DNA of 64,000 bases from Rusavskia elegans (Eukaryota; Ascomycota; Lecanoromycetes; Teloschistales; Teloschistaceae), in contig SAUG01000096.1 of NCBI GenBank assembly GCA_011316305.1, positions 1-64,000 of the forward strand, given 5' to 3'. The position numbers were made by a program, and so were the translations under genes. The notes under the pieces were generated by a model, which did not search any database, was not told the origin of the DNA, and saw only the letters and a list, made by a program, of their open reading frames with translations. Each line of letters starts with the position of its first letter. Position 1 is the stretch's first letter. This document shows positions 35,076 through 45,942 of the stretch, in pieces.

Positions 35076-36296
35076 ATGCCTCATTACCGAAGGACAGCCA
35101 TCTTAGCCTTCTTCGTCCTCACCGCTCTCTATCTCTTCACTTCTCCTCGCTCCTCATCCTCGACAATTACACAAAATCATTCAGGAAGAGACGGCGTCAC
35201 GGTCCCTGTCACCACTGGTCGTCCATCAGATACATCACAACAGCCTTCAAGGCCGTATCCACCCCCTCGGCAATTCGTTAATCAAAAGGTCTCTGCTCAG
35301 CAGCCGCTTTCAGAGCCGAAGGGCAAGACTCTCCGAGAGAAGCTGCAATACCAATTCCCCTACGACCGCGAGGGAAAATTCCCAGCGTACATATGGCAAA
35401 CATGGAAATACACACCTGCTTCAGGAGAGTTTGCCGACAACTTCCGGCAATCAGAGGCAAGCTGGACCGAGAAACACCCGGGTTTCGTGCATGAAGTGGT
35501 GACGGATAAAGCTGCCGTCTATCTGATGAAATACCTCTACGCTTCCGTACCGGAAGTGCTCGAAGCCTACACTTCGCTTCCATTACCTGTCCTCAAGGCG
35601 GACTTCTTCCGCTACTTGATCCTTCTAGCCCGCGGGGGGATATACACGGACATCGACACCACTGCGATCGTCTCCACAACTGATTGGATACCAGCCGAGG
35701 TTCCACGCTCTACCATTGGATTGGTGGTCGGGATCGAAGCCGATCCTGACCGTCCAGACTGGGCCAAATGGTTTTCCCGGCGCATTCAATTCTGTCAATG
35801 GACAATTCAAGCAAAGCCTGGCCATCCCGTTCTCAGGGATGTTGTTGCAACCATCACTGAAGATATTCTTCGGATGAAGCAACAAGGCATTTTGAGGAAC
35901 AACAAGATGGACAAGAGCGTCATAGAGTTTACCGGTCCGGCTGTATGGACCGACGCTATCTTCAACTATATCAACAACCCCAGTTATTTCAAGATGGAGG
36001 GGAAGAATATCACGTGGGAAGCTTTTACCGGCATGGAGTCGGCGAAAAAGGTGGGCGATGTGGTCGTCTTGCCAATTACAAGCTTCAGTCCTGGGGTAGG
36101 CCAAATGGGTGCCAAAGAGCCGGACGACCCAATGGCCTTTGTCAAGCATGACTTCGAAGGTACTTATCCGTTGCACAAAGGCACTTGGGTGAAGGCTGAC
36201 TCGATCATAGGGACCTGGAAGCCAGAAAATGAAAGAATCCATCCGGAACGGGACCCAGAAAAAAAGGAAGAGAAAAATGAAGAAAAGAAAGACTAA
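35076..36296 (+). CDS. Och1/Hoc1-like alpha-1,6-mannosyltransferase (GT32)
   Basis: Single exon, 406 aa. A short cytoplasmic head (MPHYRR) and a hydrophobic signal anchor (residues ~7-23) give type II topology for the Golgi. A P/S/T-rich stem follows, then the GT32 domain: FPAYIWQTWKYTP, LPLPVLKADFFRYLILLARGGIYTDIDT with the metal-binding DxD at Asp192 and Asp194, a QFCQWTIQAKPGHPVL block, TGPAVWTDAIFNYI, and VKHDFEGTY...GTWK at the end. The family adds or extends the alpha-1,6-mannose chain on N-glycans in the cis-Golgi. The C-terminal tail is highly charged (about 20 K/E residues). All core motifs are intact. It may be Och1 itself or a paralogue such as Hoc1. Confidence 0.88.
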   Translation: MPHYRRTAILAFFVLTALYLFTSPRSSSSTITQNHSGRDGVTVPVTTGRPSDTSQQPSRPYPPPRQFVNQKVSAQQPLSEPKGKTLREKLQYQFPYDREGKFPAYIWQTWKYTPASGEFADNFRQSEASWTEKHPGFVHEVVTDKAAVYLMKYLYASVPEVLEAYTSLPLPVLKADFFRYLILLARGGIYTDIDTTAIVSTTDWIPAEVPRSTIGLVVGIEADPDRPDWAKWFSRRIQFCQWTIQAKPGHPVLRDVVATITEDILRMKQQGILRNNKMDKSVIEFTGPAVWTDAIFNYINNPSYFKMEGKNITWEAFTGMESAKKVGDVVVLPITSFSPGVGQMGAKEPDDPMAFVKHDFEGTYPLHKGTWVKADSIIGTWKPENERIHPERDPEKKEEKNEEKKD

Positions 36297-37283
36297 AGAT
36301 GTGACAACTCCCTCGTCCACTTCAAGCCCTGTGGGCACCGAACTGGCGCTCCACAGCCGGTGCTGTGCGGACCTCTTCAGACTCACGATCACTACACTCC
36401 CAAATGCTGGTTCGAATAACTGTCTGAACAGAACACTTCGGATCGGCCTCCCATATCTTCCCACCCTCGCCTACACCCCGTACAACAAAGGCTGCAACGA
36501 TAAGACATAGACATAACGGACTGCTTTGGATGGGGAGGCTTTTTCAGTGCTATTTACTTTGATTCTGGCGGACACAACATATTCAAGGGCTGAAATGTAT
36601 GGTCCATTCTTTTTATTACACGGGTTTCCTTTCGGTACATGCATGGAAGCGGCATTAGCAACATGGTATTGGAGCTTCGCTGGTAGCAGGTCAGAAGGGC
36701 AACGATTGCATTGGATCTGGCGTCTGGGGAATCAGGGGAGTGAGCGGTTTCTCGCTTGTACTCTAGATTCATGGATGTGCTGCAAAGTATGAGGCACATA
36801 AATCTTGAATTGCTGAACGAGCAGCAGCAATTTCCATGGGAACACAGGCCATACGGTGATATTAGCCTGTCCAATTCAGTCTGACGTGAGAACTGTACAC
36901 TTGCTCGTCAGAACAAGAATAGAGTGAACGTAGCAGCTGTATGGCAATATCTGTACAACCGTTGGGACAATATCCCTCATCGAGATACCGGTTGTCGTGA
37001 CCCCTCATTGCAATCTAGTTTTGTTCCTGACGAGACTTGGATATGCTGGACACACTTGAGATGCCCTTGGAATTATCCGTTTGTTCGATTATGGAAGATT
37101 CACATGCGAGTCATGTGCCAAGACAAAGAGGGCAAAGCGCGGCAAAGACATTGAATCATCAGGGCAACCTAAGCCGCCCCTCGACTTGACACTTACAACA
37201 ACTACTCCTACAATTCCATCGTTCTTCTATCTTATAACGACAGAGCTTGACATCTTCTTTGGACCCCATCTACCATTCAAAAG
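36297..37283. other. intergenic, promoter and leader of the Bax-inhibitor-like gene
   Basis: 987 bp without a recognisable gene. The last ~110 bp are rich in A/C and pyrimidine, typical of a fungal 5' leader. Confidence 0.45.
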
Positions 37284-38217
37284 ATGGCAGCGAATACCAA
37301 GTACCAAGCAGCGCCGCAGCGCGACTCTTTTGAAGAGCCCAACTACACCCAGGCGCCACCTTCATACCAGGCTGAAGCCAGCAGGGACACTCTGCTGGGT
37401 CAACCCCGAGGCGAGGACGACAATGTGCCCGATGATTTCAAGGTAGTCCATCTACCGGGAAACACTGATGAATGTACAGGGTCGCTAACACATAACAGTT
37501 TGGTGGTTCTGTGGCCGAGGCGACACTTCCTATCCGTATGCAGTTCGTCCGCAAGGTTTACTCTATCCTGTGAGTGCTGCTAGTTATTATGTCGTCGGAG
37601 TATACTAATCAGGTCACGTAAGGACGGTTCAAATCTTCGCGACCATGGCCCTCAGCTCGGTATCATACTGGAGCACCGGATACAAGAACTGGATCCAGTC
37701 GAATCAGTGGATGATGTGGGTGTCACTGTTCGGAGCGATTGGCTTCATGCTCTTGACTTTCTGGAAACGAAAATCATACCCGACCAACCTTCTCTTCCTG
37801 GGCGGCTTCACCGCGCTGGAGGCTTACTCCATCTCGGTCATCGTCTCCTTCTATCAAACCAAGATCGTGCTCGAAGCACTCATCATCACCGCGGCCATCT
37901 TCGTCGCCCTTACCGTGTTCGCGTGTCAGAGCAAGTACGACTTCACCTCATGGATGCCTTATCTCTTCGGTGGTCTCTGGGTGCTCATCATCTTCGGTTT
38001 CATGTCGGCCTTCTTCCCCTACAACAGCAAAGTGGAGCTGGTCTACGGCTTAGTGGCTGCTCTTATCTTCAGCGCGTACATCTTGGTGGACACACAGCTT
38101 GTCATGCGTCACTACCACGTTGAGGAAGAGATTGCCGCAGCGATATCTCTCTATCTGGACATCATCAACCTCTTCTTGGCTATCCTGAGGATCCTCAATA
38201 GCCAGCAGAACAATTAG
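37284..38217 (+). CDS. Bax inhibitor-1/LFG (TMBIM) family membrane protein
   Basis: Three exons: 37284-37442, 37499-37569 and 37623-38217 (introns 56 and 53 bp), 274 aa. The polar N-terminus has PPSYQ-type proline motifs as in GRINA/LFG proteins; then RMQFVRKVYSILTVQIFATM begins the first of seven membrane segments. Typical phrases are YPTNLLFLGGFTALEAYSISVI, ALIITAAIFVALTVFACQSKYDFTSW, AYILVDTQLVMRHYHVEEEIAAAISLYLDIINLFLAILRIL with the conserved Asp pair (VDTQ, YLDIINLF). Yeast Bxi1/Ybh3 is the counterpart; the family modulates ER or vacuolar calcium leak and cell death. Intron 2 must end at TAAG (37622), because the CAG five bases after its TACTAATC branch site would break the frame. Confidence 0.9.
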
Positions 38218-38961
38218 TGAAAGGAAGTCATACTGCTGTTGCATCAACAGGTAGTCGGTGGAAAGGTTGGGGGGTGGCGTACATCGATATGCCTCTATGG
38301 ATATGCCGCGGGATAGCAAGGCGTTGAAGCTTCACCCACATCAAGTGGTTCTGAGAACGATCGTTCAGCGATATGAATTGATAGATACATTGTTTGCGTA
38401 CTCGACTAGTAACGATTCTTGATCAAGCAAACCGTGACATGTACGCTTGTGGCCGTTGAGCTGTGGTTTATTTCTCGTATTAAATGTGTTCCCAGACCGT
38501 TGGCTTCCAGAGGGTGGTGAGCGGTCCCATGTGATTGGTCCACTTATTTGTTGCTAGCCCTATCGCAAAACCCCCCAGGGTCATTATCATTTGCAGACGT
38601 ACATCGAGTCTACTTCGATTACTCGTACAGTCCGCAAGAACCAAGTTTTCGAGCAAGACTTGGGCGGAGGCCTGGCAGCAGCATCAGATCCACACTCGCT
38701 TCTGGTTTAGTCTTTCCTTTAAGTTGCAGATACATGCATGAACCTCACTCTTTTTCCCTACTGCTGTCTCGCCCCCTTTCCTGACGCTCCTAGTCGCCCT
38801 GGATTTCTGTTCCAAATTCTGCAAAGAGCAGACCGAACCAGGACGAACACGTTCCTTCAGCGCCAGCCCTCAACCAATTCAAACTCATTGTGCCAAATGT
38901 TAAGAGCACAGTGATCGACTCGACCCTCAACTCCTGGACGACTCCTGTTCGATACGCGAAT
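38218..38961. other. intergenic, promoter of the ceramide synthase gene
   Basis: 744 bp, no gene recognised. An in-frame Met at 38890 upstream of the ceramide synthase start is possible but less likely. Confidence 0.45.
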
Positions 38962-40691
38962 ATGGCGTCTGGGATGCCGTCTCCCGGTTCCGAAACTCAA
39001 TTTCCTGTCTTCGGCCGCGACGATCGATCGCTACACTCTTACGGTCGAAGCAACGGCTCTGGTGTCAATGCTTTCAATCACATCCAGAGCGAGGATTGCA
39101 CAGTGGAAAAGGTCGCCACGAAGCAAGAGCAGGATGGAGAGCCAACGGAAAAGCATAGCAAGGAGGAAAACAAAGCGAGGGTTGTACAACGACGAAGAGG
39201 CCGACGGAAAAGTGAGGGTCTACTGAGCTCCCTATGCCAGTTCATTGCAGACCATCAGATTGGTAGGGTCTTGACTTTGCCCTTTCGCAAGAGTGGTTCC
39301 AGCTGACAGTTTGTGAGGACTCGCCGCAAACCTTTTGGCGCTGCTTGTAATGACCCATATGTGCTTTCCCCGGGCCAGACAGCACACTCGAAAGTTCTCG
39401 CGGCTCTCATACCACAACCCCTCCTCACAGAAATACGCACTGGGATGGGACGATTCTTTCTTGGTGGCCTTCTGGCTTGTTGTATTCACTGGCTTACGTG
39501 CTGTCGTCATGGACTACGTTCTGACACCGCTCGCCTATTTGCTGGGACTCAAAAACCAGAAAGACAAGACTCGCTTTGCCGAACAAGCTTGGGTACTAAT
39601 TTACGATTCCACCTTCTGGTCCCTGGGGATGGTATGTATCACTTTACTGTTGTGAAGAACGGTCCGCTGAGCGATTGGCAGTATATCATGTACCACTCGG
39701 ATCACTGGCTGAATCTACGCCAACTGTGGACCAACTGGCCTGACAGGGAAATGCGCGGACTGTTCAAGTGGTACTACCTCGTACAGTTTGCTTTTTGGGT
39801 GCAGCAGATTGTCGTGGTCCACATCGAGAAAAGGAGGAAAGACCATTGGCAGATGTTCACACATCATGTCATCACCTGCATACTCATGTTTACAAGCTAC
39901 GGCTATCACCAATCCAAAGTCGGCAACACGATCCTGTGTTTGATGGATGCTGTTGATATCCTCTTTGCGGTAAGCCGTCGGCCCGCCATGTTCACTCTAT
40001 CTGGATATGCTGAATGGAATCTACACAGCTTGCCAAATTACTCAAATACCTTGAACTCCAAACCGCTTGTAACATCACATTCGGCATCTTCATGCTCGTC
40101 TGGTTCGGAGCGCGGCACGTCTTGTATCTGCTTGTTTGCTGGTCAGTCTACACGGATATCCCGAAGGAAATTACGTATGGATGCTATCGTGGCTCCAATG
40201 CCAACCTCGAAGGCCCCAGCAATGTGCCCAATGACTTCAATCACCTCGTCCAACCTTTCAACGATCCGCAAGGCCTTGTCTGCTGGAACAACGGCATCAA
40301 GTGGGCTTTCCTTGCAACGCTGTTGACGCTGCAGGTCATCCTGCTGATATGGTTCGGAATGATCATTCGGGTAGCTTTGAAAGTGCTCAAGGGAGGAGAG
40401 GCCGAAGATTCCCGAAGCGATGACGAGGAATCTGACGAGGAAGAAATGGACGAGGAGGGCGAGAAGAGCCATTTACAATCGCGTTCGCAAAGGAATGTCT
40501 CTACCAAAAGCCACCCACCGAACCTACCGCCATTGGAAGAAGAGGTCGGGGTCGAATCCATCAACTTGATTGCGCGAAACAAGAGCCCCAACAGCATATA
40601 CAGGAAGGTAGGCAGCACGACCAGTGGGGTGCACCTGCCGAGTGATAGCAAGGAGTTGTTGGGAAGAATCGGGTGCGATAAAGGCGCATGA
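38962..40691 (+). CDS. LAG1-type ceramide synthase (TLC domain)
   Basis: Four exons: 38962-39262, 39318-39631, 39682-39969 and 40029-40691 (introns 55, 50 and 59 bp), 521 aa. After a charged N-terminus, HQIGLAANLLALLVMTH starts the membrane part. The TLC domain carries the signature WQMFTHHVITCILMFTSYGY with the active-site His pair, NTILCLMDAVDILF, ARHVLYLLVCWSVY and GCYRG. The tail after the last helix is acidic (EDSRSDDEESDEEEMDEEG), a likely CK2 substrate as known for yeast Lag1/Lac1. The enzyme N-acylates sphingoid bases with acyl-CoA in the ER. Intron 1 has to use a GAG acceptor at 39317, because the nearer CAG directly abuts its CTGAC branch site and is out of frame. Confidence 0.92.
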
Positions 40692-41182
40692 AACCACATT
40701 GCATATATTTTGGAGCACGGAGGAAAAGTCTGTGTATTGTGTCCCTTTTAAAGATGAGTGGATTTTGTTTCGGATCACTACGTGTCTCGGTTTAGCGATA
40801 TACCACTTTACGAACACATGCGAATTGATATCATACCTAGAGATTAAAAGACTTCCAGTCACGTCTGTTACAATGTCATTTCCTGCTCCCAGTCCCTGGC
40901 ATGTCAAAGCTCAATCATGCACCGCCCACACGGGTCTAATAACTCCAGAACAACACACCAATAGCCTTTGTCATCTGCAAAACGTGTATCTCGAATCCCG
41001 AAATGGAAGTCATGTGTCGATATATCAATGCGGGCGTTGCTTAAGGCCTGACGCTGCGAGCCTCTTCAAAAGTACACCGATTCGTACAAAATATACAGAT
41101 CGTCTACTGCCTTTCGTTGGATACGCTGAAGTGAGAGGGCTCTGCAACAATCTGCTCAGTCTATTAATCCTTTTCATCAGCC
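40692..41182. other. intergenic
   Basis: 491 bp between two plus-strand genes; no signal recognised apart from ordinary promoter-like composition. Confidence 0.4.
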
Positions 41183-42238
41183 ATGGGGATCCTCCAGCTG
41201 CCCACAGAGCTGCTCCTCGTACTACCGCAGTACTTACACAACATTGAGGATTTCACGAACCTCTCATCCAGTTGTCGTGCATTCCGCCAGGTCTGCTCAG
41301 ATGCTTCCCCGAATACCATCCTGCGTCTGGCTGCTTCTTCATCCCGCGTCTTTTTCCGACCAGATCCACACTTTCTGATCGCCGCCACAGTTCGGCAGGT
41401 TAGTGATTGGGCGCTGCTAAGCAACGACAACACCGAAGCGCTGCGCCAGGCTTTTCAGGGGGGCGTCTACAGTCTTTTGGACATTTGTGTAGAAAAAGCT
41501 GGTCTGACTATGGATAACATCCGCCGCCTGCATGCTAGCCGTTTCTCCCTCATCAACCCGATATCCGATATGATTGATCGATGTGCGGGCCCTCAATTCA
41601 TGTCGACGCCGGACTTTTGGAATGGAGGCGTCTCGAATCCTGCTACTATTTCTTTGGAACCAACCCGCGCTCTTTTCCAGATTATTATCTATGGGGAGTT
41701 GTTCGCTTCGACCATGCAAGCATTCCTCAAACCTGATAGGGCACTCCCAAGATTTGATCAGGAGTTCCGCATGGACTTCATCAAATACTGCATCCCGGAC
41801 TCCATGTGTTCGAGCTATACCGGCGTGACGGTTCTGGAGGTCGGGCCGTATGTTGGAACCAACAATGAACTCATGCCGCAAAAGGAGTCCGATCAAGTTG
41901 GCCTGGGTTATCTCCTTGCTTGCCGGACCTGGAGCGAAGCGTGGGAACGAGTTCGTCTCGCGATTGGACCTAATTTTGATGATGTTCCGCGGCAGATCAT
42001 GTGGGAGAGTGCTGTGCAGACTCAAGGCCTCGAGGGGCTGGACATGCTACGGCCAGGTGGGCTTGAACGTTGGCGGCCAAGGCTTGAAGAAATGAGGAAG
42101 GATATTGAAAATTTGCCGATTGAGAAGAGGCCGAAGAAATGTAGGTACGGTTCATCGGGGGGGTACTACTGCTGGGAGTCGCCGTATATGGCTGCCGAGA
42201 TTACCGTCACCCTGGCTACGTATTGGGGTGAGAAATGA
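41183..42238 (+). CDS. F-box-like protein of unknown target
   Basis: Single exon, 351 aa. The N-terminus (LQLPTELLLVLPQYLHNIEDFTNLSSSCRAFRQVC, here split for length as residues 4-38) follows the F-box pattern: L-P-x-E-L, then a hydrophobic helix and a SxxC/R segment. The rest is a globular region without leucine-rich or WD repeats, of the type common in fungal single-exon F-box families. F-box proteins bring substrates to SCF ubiquitin ligases via Skp1. Substrate unknown. A Cys/Tyr-rich tail (KKCRYGSSGGYYCW) is present near the C-terminus. Confidence 0.75.
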   Translation: MGILQLPTELLLVLPQYLHNIEDFTNLSSSCRAFRQVCSDASPNTILRLAASSSRVFFRPDPHFLIAATVRQVSDWALLSNDNTEALRQAFQGGVYSLLDICVEKAGLTMDNIRRLHASRFSLINPISDMIDRCAGPQFMSTPDFWNGGVSNPATISLEPTRALFQIIIYGELFASTMQAFLKPDRALPRFDQEFRMDFIKYCIPDSMCSSYTGVTVLEVGPYVGTNNELMPQKESDQVGLGYLLACRTWSEAWERVRLAIGPNFDDVPRQIMWESAVQTQGLEGLDMLRPGGLERWRPRLEEMRKDIENLPIEKRPKKCRYGSSGGYYCWESPYMAAEITVTLATYWGEK

Positions 42239-43023
42239 ACAGGATGATCGACAATGATGTATGAGATTCATTTTGCCGTTATGAAGATATTGAATTACGT
42301 GTGTCATTCTCGGTGGAATGCTGCTCGATCGAAGAAATGAAACGGTTGATTGCTACCCATTCAGCGGCTTATTTCAGGATCAATCAGCTGCGTTTCGAAC
42401 ACTTTTTTGAAATACCCCCATAATGTCCAGAGTGGCTGTGAGCAATCAAGAAAGAAGGAAGACATCGTCTTTTCATGAAGCATGGTAGGAACCAGCTGCT
42501 TCAACACTCCTCCTATCTGGGGAGGCTGCTGCTGCGGTGCCTCTTTGGAGACCTTATCCCTGTACGTCCGGAGGAAATGGGAAATTGATGTCCACACCAG
42601 TGCGAAGCATGAATTCTAAGTATTTCTTACATGCTGAACGATTATACTGTAAGAAGGAAAACAATCGACCAGCTGCATGGCTCGCTTGATGACGGAAAGG
42701 AGACAGCTAAGACTACCAGCTCGACGATGAACACTACCGCGTGCACAGATCCAACGGGGAGGAGCTCAAGTGAGACAGGGTTTCGGGTCTACTTCGTCTT
42801 CCGTCTTGCGCAAATAAGAGTATGGTGGACGAGTGAATTCTTTTTCGAATACTTCGTACCAAGGAGGAAAACAATACACTAGCGCGGACTTGGCGGTAAT
42901 AAATACTTTACGACAATGGAAGTCCTGCAGCACTTTTCCTCGTTAAATCTGGCAGGTCATGATCAGATATGACGCACACTGAATAAATTCCCAACCAGTC
43001 CACCAAATCTTGGATACTGTTGT
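42239..43023. other. intergenic
   Basis: 785 bp, no gene recognised; short frames on both strands lack protein character. Confidence 0.4.
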
Positions 43024-43929
43024 ATGGAGGTCTCTGTTGACGGTGACATAAGCGATTACCGCGTCAAGATCAAGCCCTCTGCAGCTGAGCTTTGTGTTCT
43101 CAATGTAGCGGATGATCCGGATACACCAGCAACACACTACCGTCTATCAGAAAAAAGTGACCGCATTATCTATGTATCTGTTGATGCTGGTGTGTATGAT
43201 GAGGACGACTACTGCGTCCCTCCCGTCTTGCTAGACCTGTTCCCACCCTTTCCATCTGGCGATTGGAACAAGGCTCATATCACCAAAACAGAAGAAAGGC
43301 CCGAGCCTCATTTCGCGTGGACAAGACTCGCAGATCTACCAGGGATCGCTACTACATGGCACCCGACACATGTTGAATTCAACCAGCTGGTTATTCGTAG
43401 CAAGGTCATACCAAATGTCGCTGAAGCCTCCCATCCAGAGCTCGGTGAAGTCATTGCCAAATATGCCAGATTCGATTGGGAGATCGCTTCTTACCAATCG
43501 GAAACTGAGGTATATCGCTGGCTGGATGGTCACAAAATGGGACCGGATTTCCTTGGTCATCTGACGGAAGGCGGGCGCGTCATCGGATTCCTGTTGCAGA
43601 AGCTTAATGGTCGACATGCCTATTTTCAGGACCTGGCTCGCTGCGAAGATGTTGTAAGAAAGCTGCACTCATTGGACATTCTCCACGGTGATCTCAATCG
43701 TCATAATTTTCTTGTTAATGAGGAGCAAGTCGTGCTCATTGATTTCGAAACCTCGGTCAGGGGCCAAGATGTCGACGAGAAGACGGAAGAATTGCGAGGA
43801 CTGAAGAACGAGCTGTTTGACTACCTGGGAAAGGGCGGGCAAGGCAAGATACGTTCATCTCATATCCAAGAACAGGTGGAAGAGATCTTCAAACGAGATG
43901 GTGGATGGTCCGAGAAGTTAACAAGCTGA
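43024..43929 (+). CDS. kinase-like fold protein (aminoglycoside/LPS-kinase-like)
   Basis: Single exon, 301 aa. The N-terminal ~120 residues are of unknown fold. The rest resembles small kinase-like domains: Y-x-x-E-x-x-V-Y-RWLDGHKMGPDFLGHL, a hinge (GRVIGFLLQKLNG), RKLHSLDILHGDLNRHNFLV with the HGDLxxxN catalytic loop, and VVLIDFET, where the metal-binding Asp is followed by Phe-Glu rather than Phe-Gly. This pattern is common in fungal proteins distantly related to RIO, APH and lipopolysaccharide kinases. A classical glycine loop and VAIK lysine are not evident, so activity is uncertain. Substrate unknown. Confidence 0.72.
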   Translation: MEVSVDGDISDYRVKIKPSAAELCVLNVADDPDTPATHYRLSEKSDRIIYVSVDAGVYDEDDYCVPPVLLDLFPPFPSGDWNKAHITKTEERPEPHFAWTRLADLPGIATTWHPTHVEFNQLVIRSKVIPNVAEASHPELGEVIAKYARFDWEIASYQSETEVYRWLDGHKMGPDFLGHLTEGGRVIGFLLQKLNGRHAYFQDLARCEDVVRKLHSLDILHGDLNRHNFLVNEEQVVLIDFETSVRGQDVDEKTEELRGLKNELFDYLGKGGQGKIRSSHIQEQVEEIFKRDGGWSEKLTS

Positions 43930-44246
43930 CGAAGGAGAGATCACTACGAGTGAAGACAACAAGAAGCTGTTGGAGCAGCTGAGGGCCGGTAGAAGAGCAT
44001 ACGTTCCAGTGTGGCGTACGTGTACCAGCTCGAAATCGTGGTCATCATAAATACGCTCAGAACGACAGGAAACAATATCAGAAGTCTTTCCAACAGTCTT
44101 CTGTGTTTGCGTTACTCGTCAGTATTCCTGGCCTCAAATATGCAAGGCAAAACTTTTGCTTTCTCTATTCGATTCATATTCATTACCACCCATTATACAA
44201 AAGCAGCTCGATACCTGAACTGTTTCAGAATCAAAACCGGGCAGCC
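43930..44246. other. intergenic
   Basis: 317 bp between two plus-strand genes; an upstream in-frame Met at 44103 precedes the chosen start of the next gene. Confidence 0.4.
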
Positions 44247-44742
44247 ATGCTACGTCCTCGGCCCACACAAATTCGTCCTACCATCAATGACTATCTCTCT
44301 CCAGGTCGGCGTCGTGAAATCTTCACCACTGGGTACGCTTACAAAACACACTGGACACGATCGATGTTGCTACGGCTCAGAAAGCTCGACGATACAGGGC
44401 TCAGCGATGATGACATCCTAGCCACACTCCAGAAAGAATATGGTGGACCGGATACTGTGGAAGAGATCTGGCAAGAGCGTGCTCTACTCGTGACAGGTGA
44501 GAGCACCAATCTACGGGTGACAAGTTTGAACCAAGAATGCAACCTTGACATAATCAGCAGGACCCAGAGACGATGGTACATGGAACATACCGATGGAGAA
44601 GAAAGTCGTCGAAATGGCCAATGCGGGTAAGACTGTAATGGAGATCACGACCGAGTTGCATCGGTTGTATAAGAAACCGGGAGCTTGGGCAGAGACATAT
44701 CGCAAAATCCAGCAGCTGAAATTGAATGAGTGGATCGAGTGA
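44247..44742 (+). CDS. small protein of unknown function, 143 aa, two exons
   Basis: Exon 1 44247-44496 and exon 2 44561-44742, joined by a 64-bp intron (donor GTGAGA, acceptor CAGCAG); the split codon is Gly. Product 143 aa, charged and probably helical: MLRPRPTQIRPTINDYLSPG, then YAYKTHWTRSMLLRLRKLDD, SDDDILATLQKEYGG, and in exon 2 MEKKVVEMANAGKTVMEITT. The second exon continues smoothly to a stop with plausible protein composition, supporting the splice. No known domain; the DDILATLQKEYGG and VMEITTELHRLY segments look like two similar short helix-turn-helix-like repeats, which is only an impression. Confidence 0.6.
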
Positions 44743-45066
44743 GCCACAAGATTCATGGCTGCACTTTGGGGGCGGTGACGATATGAGAGGATGACATGGC
44801 TGAGTGTATCGAGAAAAGAATAGAAATGAAGCGGTCTCCTTACCAAGATCGCCAAGAAAGGGGGGATATTGTTGTATCGACGTCGCGAATTCCTTTCTTG
44901 GACATAAAACCCCTATGATGACATTTTCCCTTTAGAGCTTCTTCCAAGAAACCTGTTTTCCATGTAAGTCCTCTCACGTGCTATGTAATATTTGTATTGT
45001 TGTAATGTCTTCTTGGAGGAGTGTAAGGATTATCTCAGGACTCTGTTGCAGAGAAAGGTGTAGAAC
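44743..45066. other. intergenic
   Basis: 324 bp, promoter and leader of the next plus-strand gene; nothing else recognised. Confidence 0.4.
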
Positions 45067-45942
45067 ATGGATCTCATCGAAGGCATCGGCCAGCGCTATC
45101 TCATGGGCAAAGCCAACGCCGCGCCCCAACAACTAGAAAATCTGGCGAAAAAACAACTCAGGGGTGATGCTGCGACTGTGCCTGCCAAAGCAGAAAAGGC
45201 CGCTCCAAATGTTGGTAACAACAGAGAGATCGAAAAGTTGAGGAAGCAGCTCGCGGAGGTGAAAGCTGCCCAGAACAAGTCTGCGAAGCCTGCCAAAGCA
45301 GAAAGCGCTGCTCCAAATTTCGGGGAAAACAAGGAGATTAAGGAGTTGAGGAAGCAGCTCGACGAGGTGAAAGCCGCTCAAAATAAACCTGCCGGCGGAC
45401 CATCAGAGAGGAGAAAAAGCATCGAATCTGCGGTAAACAAGGGAAGATCAAGAAAGTCTCGAGAACGAAATGAGAGTCCTCCTGCCAAAATGATCCAGTC
45501 CGCAGGGATTCCTCACCATCATGCTGGACCCGAGAAACCAAAAACCAAAGCACCAGCGCCTGGGAACGCTCGAGACATACCCACCGGGAAACCACCAAGC
45601 TCAGCAAATGCATTGACAGCGCCTGCATGTCCTGTCATCCAGACCGGCCATAGAGAAAGACATGCGCCACGCAGTGGACCCAACTATCACTCAACCCCTA
45701 CCGGACAGGGTAGAGATTCACATGGCAAAGCTCAAACCCCTGTCGTAATGAGTCGTGTCCAGGAACGCAACATCATCGATTCCACCAGGCTCGATTCGGC
45801 GTCGCAGCGCCCGAGACCAGCAACGGACCTCTGTATGGTCGAGGTAGTGGAAGAGGAGCCGCGAAAGCAACGACGAGGGAGAACGAACGTCGTCGAAGTC
45901 ATTGAGAAGAAAGGTAATCGGACAAGATACGTCGTCAATTGA
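45067..45942 (+). CDS. basic low-complexity protein with a duplicated coiled-coil unit
   Basis: Single exon, 291 aa. Residues 39-74 and 75-110 are a tandem duplication of a 36-residue unit (PAKAE-AAPN-G-N-EI--LRKQL-EVKAAQNK), heptad-like and probably coiled coil. The middle is S/P/K/R-rich and disordered. The C-terminus reads MVEVVEEEPRKQRRGRTNVV then EVIEKKGNRTRYVV, a doubled V-x-V-x-E motif seen at the ends of several fungal proteins of unknown role (from memory). No signal peptide or membrane segment. Function unknown. Confidence 0.6.
   Translation: MDLIEGIGQRYLMGKANAAPQQLENLAKKQLRGDAATVPAKAEKAAPNVGNNREIEKLRKQLAEVKAAQNKSAKPAKAESAAPNFGENKEIKELRKQLDEVKAAQNKPAGGPSERRKSIESAVNKGRSRKSRERNESPPAKMIQSAGIPHHHAGPEKPKTKAPAPGNARDIPTGKPPSSANALTAPACPVIQTGHRERHAPRSGPNYHSTPTGQGRDSHGKAQTPVVMSRVQERNIIDSTRLDSASQRPRPATDLCMVEVVEEEPRKQRRGRTNVVEVIEKKGNRTRYVVN
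45181..45396 (+). repeat. tandem 108-bp coding repeat
   Basis: Two in-frame units, 45181-45288 and 45289-45396, within the preceding gene. They encode 36-residue copies differing at about a quarter of positions. Confidence 0.75.

Noticed and set aside
35625..36464. 279-codon minus-strand frame
   Set aside because: Antisense shadow of the Och1-like gene.
40624..41247. 207-codon plus-strand frame
   Set aside because: Spans the end of the ceramide synthase gene, the intergenic gap and the start of the F-box-like gene in another frame.
41417..42025. 202-codon minus-strand frame
   Set aside because: Antisense shadow of the F-box-like gene.
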